A stretch of 64,000 nucleotides of DNA from positions 311,676 through 375,675 of the forward strand of contig CM041104.1 of the NCBI GenBank assembly GCA_023079485.1, read 5' to 3'. The first letter of the stretch is position 1; each line of letters starts with the position of its first letter. Both the position numbers and the translations under genes were made by a program. A model generated the notes under the pieces. It had not been told where the DNA came from, did not search any database, and worked only from the letters and a program-made list of their open reading frames with translations. Source of the DNA: Archilochus colubris (lineage: Eukaryota; Chordata; Aves; Apodiformes; Trochilidae). Below are positions 59,384 to 64,000 of this stretch, piece after piece.

Positions 59384-59555
59384 AGAATCACAGAATCTGC
59401 AGAGCTTGAAGGGACCCATCAGGGTCATCAAGTCCAACTCTTGTCCCTGTGTAGGGCACCCCAAGAACCATTCCATGTGCCTGAGAGCATCATCCAAATG
59501 CTTCTTGAACTCAGGCAGGTTTGGGGCTGTGACCATTTCCTTGGGGACCTTCTTA
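59384..59555 (-). mobile_element. CR1 LINE 3' portion
   Basis: AGAATCACAGAATCTGCAGA, GCTTGAAGGGACCCATCAGG, GTCATCAAGTCCAACTCTTG, then CTTGAACTCAGGCAGGTTTG and GGGGACCTTCTTAC. Minus-strand CR1 of a different subfamily from the 7.5-12.5 kb set. The microsatellite at 59563 abuts its truncated 5' side. Confidence 0.88.
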
Positions 59556-59562
59556 CAGAAAA

Positions 59563-59690
59563 AAATTATTATTATTATTATTATTATTATTATTGTTGTT
59601 GTTGTTGTGGTGGTGGTGGTGGTGGAGGTGGTTGTTGTTATTCATTATCATCATCATTATCATCATTATTTTTATTATTATTATCAATAT
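59563..59690. repeat. Compound trinucleotide microsatellite
   Basis: Runs in order: (ATT)n of about nine units, (GTT)n of about five, (GGT)n of about five with an interruption, then degenerate TCA/TTA/ATT units. Length about 128 bases. Frames across it (poly-Ile, poly-Val, poly-Tyr and so on) are not genes. Confidence 0.95.
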
Positions 59691-62600
59691 AATGCTTCAA
59701 CAGTCGAGTTCCTTTAACTTAAGCTTCAGGCAGTCTACCTTACCAGTGCCTAAGCTCTTTTTCAGGAATGAGCTCACTCTCTGCCTCTTGCTTCATTATT
59801 ATTCCAGGTGGTAGAGTAGGAGTTTAACTCAGGTTCAATCACAGGAGTTCAGCTGAAGTTTAAGGTCTTGTCACTCCAGCTGCTCATGCTAACTCATTTT
59901 CCTCAAGTAGTTTTCAGTTTGCCCAAACCTTGAACATTTACCCAGTGGATGCCAATATTCCTTTAGTCACTCTGGTAATCCCAATATTCCTGTTGTCAAT
60001 CCACTGCTACTGCTGGGTTTACCCACGCTGTTGGCTCAGTTGGTTTCATATCTGGTTCCAAGATGTGGGAGAGAGTGGTGGGTGCTGGGGTCTGCACTGA
60101 CCTCCTTCACAGTCCTGGACCTGCAAGGAGCACCCAGGACCACACTGCTGCAACATCTCTGAAGATGTAACAGGGCAGACTTGGTTTTAATGACTTTAGT
60201 GGAGATGCTAAGGTGAAAACAGATTGAGGCAAAGCTCTCCCTTAAAGAAATAAAGTAAAATAAACCTGTCAGGATGACGTAGTTGTTGTACTCAAAGTCC
60301 TTTGGTTTTACTGCCCAGGGAAGCCCTCTTCTATAAATACCCAGTAAATGAGTTAAAGGCTAAATAAAACACCCCATATACTCCAGAGCTGAGCCAAACG
60401 ACTCTCAGGGATCCTAAAGGAGTAAACATTTTCAAAGGGATAAAGCTGCATGCTGTCAATTTATGTTAATGTTTTACATGATTAAATCCATTAGAGCAAA
60501 TAGCCAGGAGTAAGAACGCAGGGACAGGGACAGGCAGGAGCAAAACTGGTGTCCTGGGAGGAACCAGCTGGGTCAGGCACTGTGAAACCTGACTGAGCAG
60601 CCAGAGACACAGACTCACCCCATCTCATCTGCATGGTTTGGGGTCTCCTTGCTTTAGTGCAGGATCTTCTCTCTGATGTTCTAGAACCCCTCCAGTGGGG
60701 AAGAGAACCTGGAAGACTGCAGGAACCTCTCTAGGGCTGGGATACAACTGGCTCATCTCACCAGCTGCTGATGCCTGCAGGGTCAGGGTGACTGAAAGCC
60801 ATCAGTGGGACTAACCCAAACCAACCCCAGAGAGAGAGAGAACTAGTTCCCACTAGGGAACTAGTGGGACTAAAGGTCCCACTTTAAGATGTGCAGAGGC
60901 TCCGTGACTGGTGGCTGCAGCACCATCACCCACAGCCCAATCTCAGCCTTCTCTCCCTGCAGCAGCTTCATCCCTGGCTCCATCTCCCTGGAATTGTTCG
61001 AAGTCTCACCAGCCTCTGGGGTCAGGACTTTGTGTTCCCTTCAAACACCATCAAGTAAGTGAGAGGAGCTTAACAAAAACACATACTCTCATCCCAGCCT
61101 TGATCAGAGCCTGACTCCTGTGATGTGAAAGCTTTTCAAGGTGACACTCCTGTGGCATTGCCCTTCTCCTGAGCCCAGCCAGGGGGCTGGTGTGGTGCTG
61201 GCTCAGTCCAGAGATGTTTCCATGTTCCTGTATCCCTCCCCAACTCAGCAATGCACATAAACATATTTTACATGTAAGCTGGGCAATTAGGGAGGCAAAT
61301 GTTTTAAAATACAAGAATTTATTGGCATAAAATTTGCCATCTATCAACACTGCATAAACCGTTTTACATAAAAAGCCATCTGGAAACAGGTTGTTTATCA
61401 TATTTATTCAGTTACAACTTGCTGGGTTAGAGCCTGTGCCCAGCTCATTAACTGTCAGCAGTTTGACGTTGCTGATGAAAGGTGGATGGATTTGAAATTC
61501 TGCACGATGCAGGAATATTAACTGGAGCTTTTAGGCAGCTGCACTATTTCAGACAGCTTGGACATGCTCAGCACTGGGATTCCTCAGCCAGAAGAAAGGC
61601 TGTGAGGCTGCTCTTTGCTTTAGGCTGGGTCTGCCTGGAAACCAGACCTGGGGGCAGGTCTAGAAATGTGTTTTAACTTTCCCAACTTGAGTAGAAGGGT
61701 CTGGGGGATGTGGGAGTGTTGGCAATGAGGGTGGTAACAAGCTCATCCAGCAGCCAAGAGCATGCACAGCTTCACATTGATGTTTCCAGCCAGCGGTGGA
61801 GGCACAGCAGATGTTGCAGCCTCCAAAGAGGTGTCAGGTTGTCCTGCTGGTCTGTTTGCTCTGCTGGAGAAACCAAGTGTTGCAAACAACTCTTCTGCTC
61901 AGAAGTCACCCTATCAAGCCAACAGCCACTGGCTTTCCTTGACATTTGCTGTTTCCCTTGCTTTCAGTAACCAGAGCCCTGGTTTGAAATGTCAGCGCTC
62001 GGGAGGCGACGCTGTTGGATTTAGCACCGTGCCCTTCCCTTCCCCAGCTCCCAAAACACTTGGCAGAATTGCTATAAATAATCCAATAACAACAGCCAAG
62101 TAAGAGGGTACAGCCCCAGGGAAGTTAATGTACCTCGTTGCTGTTTGGGCCTGAGGGGAGAGCTGGGTGCCACAGGGGACAGGGCACGGTGACATCAGTA
62201 GCTGGCACGGTGGTGATGGTCCCCATGTCCTTGGCCAAGACCTTCAGTCTCTGTGGGCCCACATCGTAGTCCAGATTCTTCTATAAAATGGAACAACAGT
62301 GATATCTTCTGCCAGCCCTTTGGATGAGCTCTTGGTTTCATGCTCCAGCCTGGGAGCAGCTGAGCTTCATCTCGGGTTGTTGCCCTGGATCTGGCCAGTC
62401 ACTGGGACAAACAACTGAGTTTGTTCTTCTTGCCCTAACACTGGTACCACTTTCTCAATTTGGGTAAGACATGTCCCATGCAGCAAAGGCTGCTTCTAAC
62501 CCTTCAAAATTCACCCAGCACAACCCTTCCCAAACTTTGGACCTCAGGGTGCTGCCAAGGTCACAAAGTACTCATCTCCTCTGGCTTGTCACAGGGAGCA

Positions 62601-63093
62601 CCGTGTTGGTGTGAGGAGAGCTTGTGCCCCAGCTGCAGGACACTTGCAAGAGCTTTCTGGGACACCAGTGGGCTGTACAGCACAGCTGATGAGCCAGGAT
62701 ATGCACAGCCATGGACAACATGTTATGAGACAGGAGAAACTGTGACATGGAGAAGTGCTCTGTCCCATGTTTGGGTTGGGTTTCTCTGGCCATGAGGCTC
62801 TGATTATTTTGTAGAGCACATAGGTGATGATTTGAATTTTGGCACTCCTGAGGTGTCAGTAACAGGACATGGTCTTTCAGCTAGCAAAGATGCAGCATTT
62901 TGAGCTGGGGATGGGCATTTGGTACATGAGAGCTGCTTTGGCAGCAGCAGGTGCCAGCACTGATGCTCTCTGCTCTCCCGTGTAGCATTGGAATTGGGTG
63001 AGGTTTCGACTGCTGTAAAGTGGTTTGAGGCATGAGACACAAAATGAGGAGTGTCGTGTGCCCCTGTTCCCAGAGCAGACTTCTCAGGGAAAG
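59691..63093. other. No gene recognised
   Basis: About 3.4 kb with no conserved exon. It contains a short perfect hairpin at 60842-60865 and a GAGAGAGAGA run just before it. Confidence 0.45.
60842..60865. repeat. Perfect 10-bp stem, 4-base loop inverted repeat
   Basis: ACTAGTTCCC, then ACTA, then GGGAACTAGT. It follows a GAGAGAGAGA run. No T-run or gene context suggests a regulatory role. Confidence 0.85.
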
Positions 63094-63136
63094 TTGTTTT
63101 GATTCACCTTTGGGTTGTTTTGATTCACCTCTTTAC
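63094..63136. repeat. Tandem duplication of about 21 bp
   Basis: GTTGTTTTGATTCACCT occurs twice in direct tandem with a short spacer. This is a local duplication of recent appearance because the shared core is unchanged. Confidence 0.9.
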
Positions 63137-63374
63137 AGAGGCAGAATAACCAGCAGCAGGCACCAACCCGAGGACAGCTTAAGAACAGGATTTAGTGGAG
63201 ACCTGTTATTGACGTGCATTGTTGGTTGGTTTTTTGACAGGAGGTAAAAAAAGATATTAAAATGCGGGCTCAGAGATATTTCAGGTCAGAGATGTTCTTC
63301 AGGTGCCCCATCTTCAGGAAGGAACAGTTCATCTTTTCTCAGCAGTGCACATTGCAGCAGATCAGGTCTTGCAC

Positions 63375-63760
63375 AGAACCACAGAATCTCAGCTTGGAAG
63401 GGACCTCAGGGACCATCTGGCCCAACCCTTCTAATATTGATGTTTATCTGAGATGTCTCAGCACCCCACTGAGCTGAGACTTCAGACTTTCCAAAGTGGG
63501 AGAATCCATCCCTTCCCCTGGGAGACCATTCCCATGTCTGACTGTCCTCATGGGGAAACATTTTCCACTTGCGTTCAGGCAGAATCTTCCCCAGGAGCAG
63601 CTTGTGCCCATTGCCCCTTGTCTTGTCCATGGGACTCCTTGTACACGGGGAGTCTCCATCTTCTTTGTAGCTGTCTTTTAGGTACTGGAACATGGGCATA
63701 AGGTCTCCTCTAAGCCTTCTCAGGGCTGAACAAACCCAATTCCTTACCCTGCATGTTTGA
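63375..63760 (-). mobile_element. CR1 LINE 3' portion
   Basis: AGAACCACAGAATCTCAGCT then TGGAAGGGACCTCAGGGACC, CAGACTTTCCAAAGTGGGAG, GAGACCATTCCCATGTCTGA, GCCCATTGCCCCTTGTCTTG and TAAGGTCTCCTCTAAGCCTT. The minus-strand frame through it is the broken ORF2 C-terminus (LRGDLMPMFQYLKDSYKEDG, NGHKLLLG). It is closely related to the copy at 39.9 kb. Confidence 0.93.
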
Positions 63761-64000
63761 ACCCAATGAGGAAAGAGAATTGCTCTGCCTGACACCACCT
63801 TCCCCCAGCTCTGATGGCAACTGCCCTGTTCAGAGCTGCCTCCCAGGAAATTCAAACCCCAGGAAAAGGCTGGGAGAGGCTCTGGATAAAACAGCCCTGC
63901 AGCAGCAGCCAGCAGTCTGAGGCTGAGGACATGCACACCAATCAGCAGGAACATCCTGGTGCACTTCACTTGGGCACTAAAGCCCCAGAACAGATCGCAG
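63761..64000. other. No gene recognised
   Basis: Contains the start of a minus-strand frame (ATG near 63969) with a hydrophobic N-terminus that runs into the CR1 copy. It is not called as a gene. Confidence 0.4.

Noticed and set aside
59286..59814. Frames with poly-Ile, poly-Val, poly-Tyr and poly-Trp
   Set aside because: They are translations of the compound trinucleotide microsatellite.
63406..63969. 187-codon minus-strand frame as one gene
   Set aside because: The C-terminal two thirds are a CR1 ORF2 remnant. Only the N-terminal part is unexplained and is listed as a weak finding.

Overview
The window looks like avian nuclear DNA, probably from a passerine. Three things point there. About twenty copies of the CR1 LINE are scattered on both strands, many carrying the ATTCTATGA-type 3' end. 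At least two LTR fragments resemble the bird ERVL-type class. The one recognisable gene has short introns and is clearly vertebrate. Nothing prokaryotic, no rRNA or tRNA gene and no CRISPR array was seen.

Layout. From 1 to about 18.3 kb there is intergenic DNA with CR1 copies (3.3, 7.5, 10.4, 12.0, 14.8, 14.9, 15.2 and 15.8 kb), an ERVL-like LTR fragment (8.9-9.4 kb) and a 24-bp minisatellite (6.26-6.39 kb). From 18.37 to 22.25 kb on the + strand lies a seven-coding-exon perilipin gene, best matched to PLIN3. It has intact splice sites, a polyadenylation signal and an in-frame TAG in its last coding exon. From 22.3 to 64 kb I recognise no further protein gene. That part holds more CR1 copies of different ages, a second ERVL-like LTR (43.6-44.1 kb), three short TG...CA elements of one family (30.3, 46.9 and 51.4 kb), an unrecognised dispersed repeat pair (46.3 and 49.4 kb), long T/G-rich tracts (47.6, 48.4, 50.9-51.4, 57.6 and 58.6 kb) and a compound trinucleotide microsatellite (59.6 kb).

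The most notable points are these. (1) The PLIN3-like gene has a TAG where the mammalian protein has a conserved Gln in a Phe-Gln-Asp-Leu context, yet the frame stays open for another 80 codons that encode a recognisable perilipin C-terminus. (2) A 213-bp foldback element at 46.93-47.14 kb is almost entirely one inverted repeat and is flanked by a perfect 6-bp target-site duplication. Two non-palindromic relatives lie in the same window in opposite orientations.

The gene calls rest on reading translated exons against remembered family features. Repeat boundaries are by eye, mostly good to about 10-40 bp. No database search was possible.
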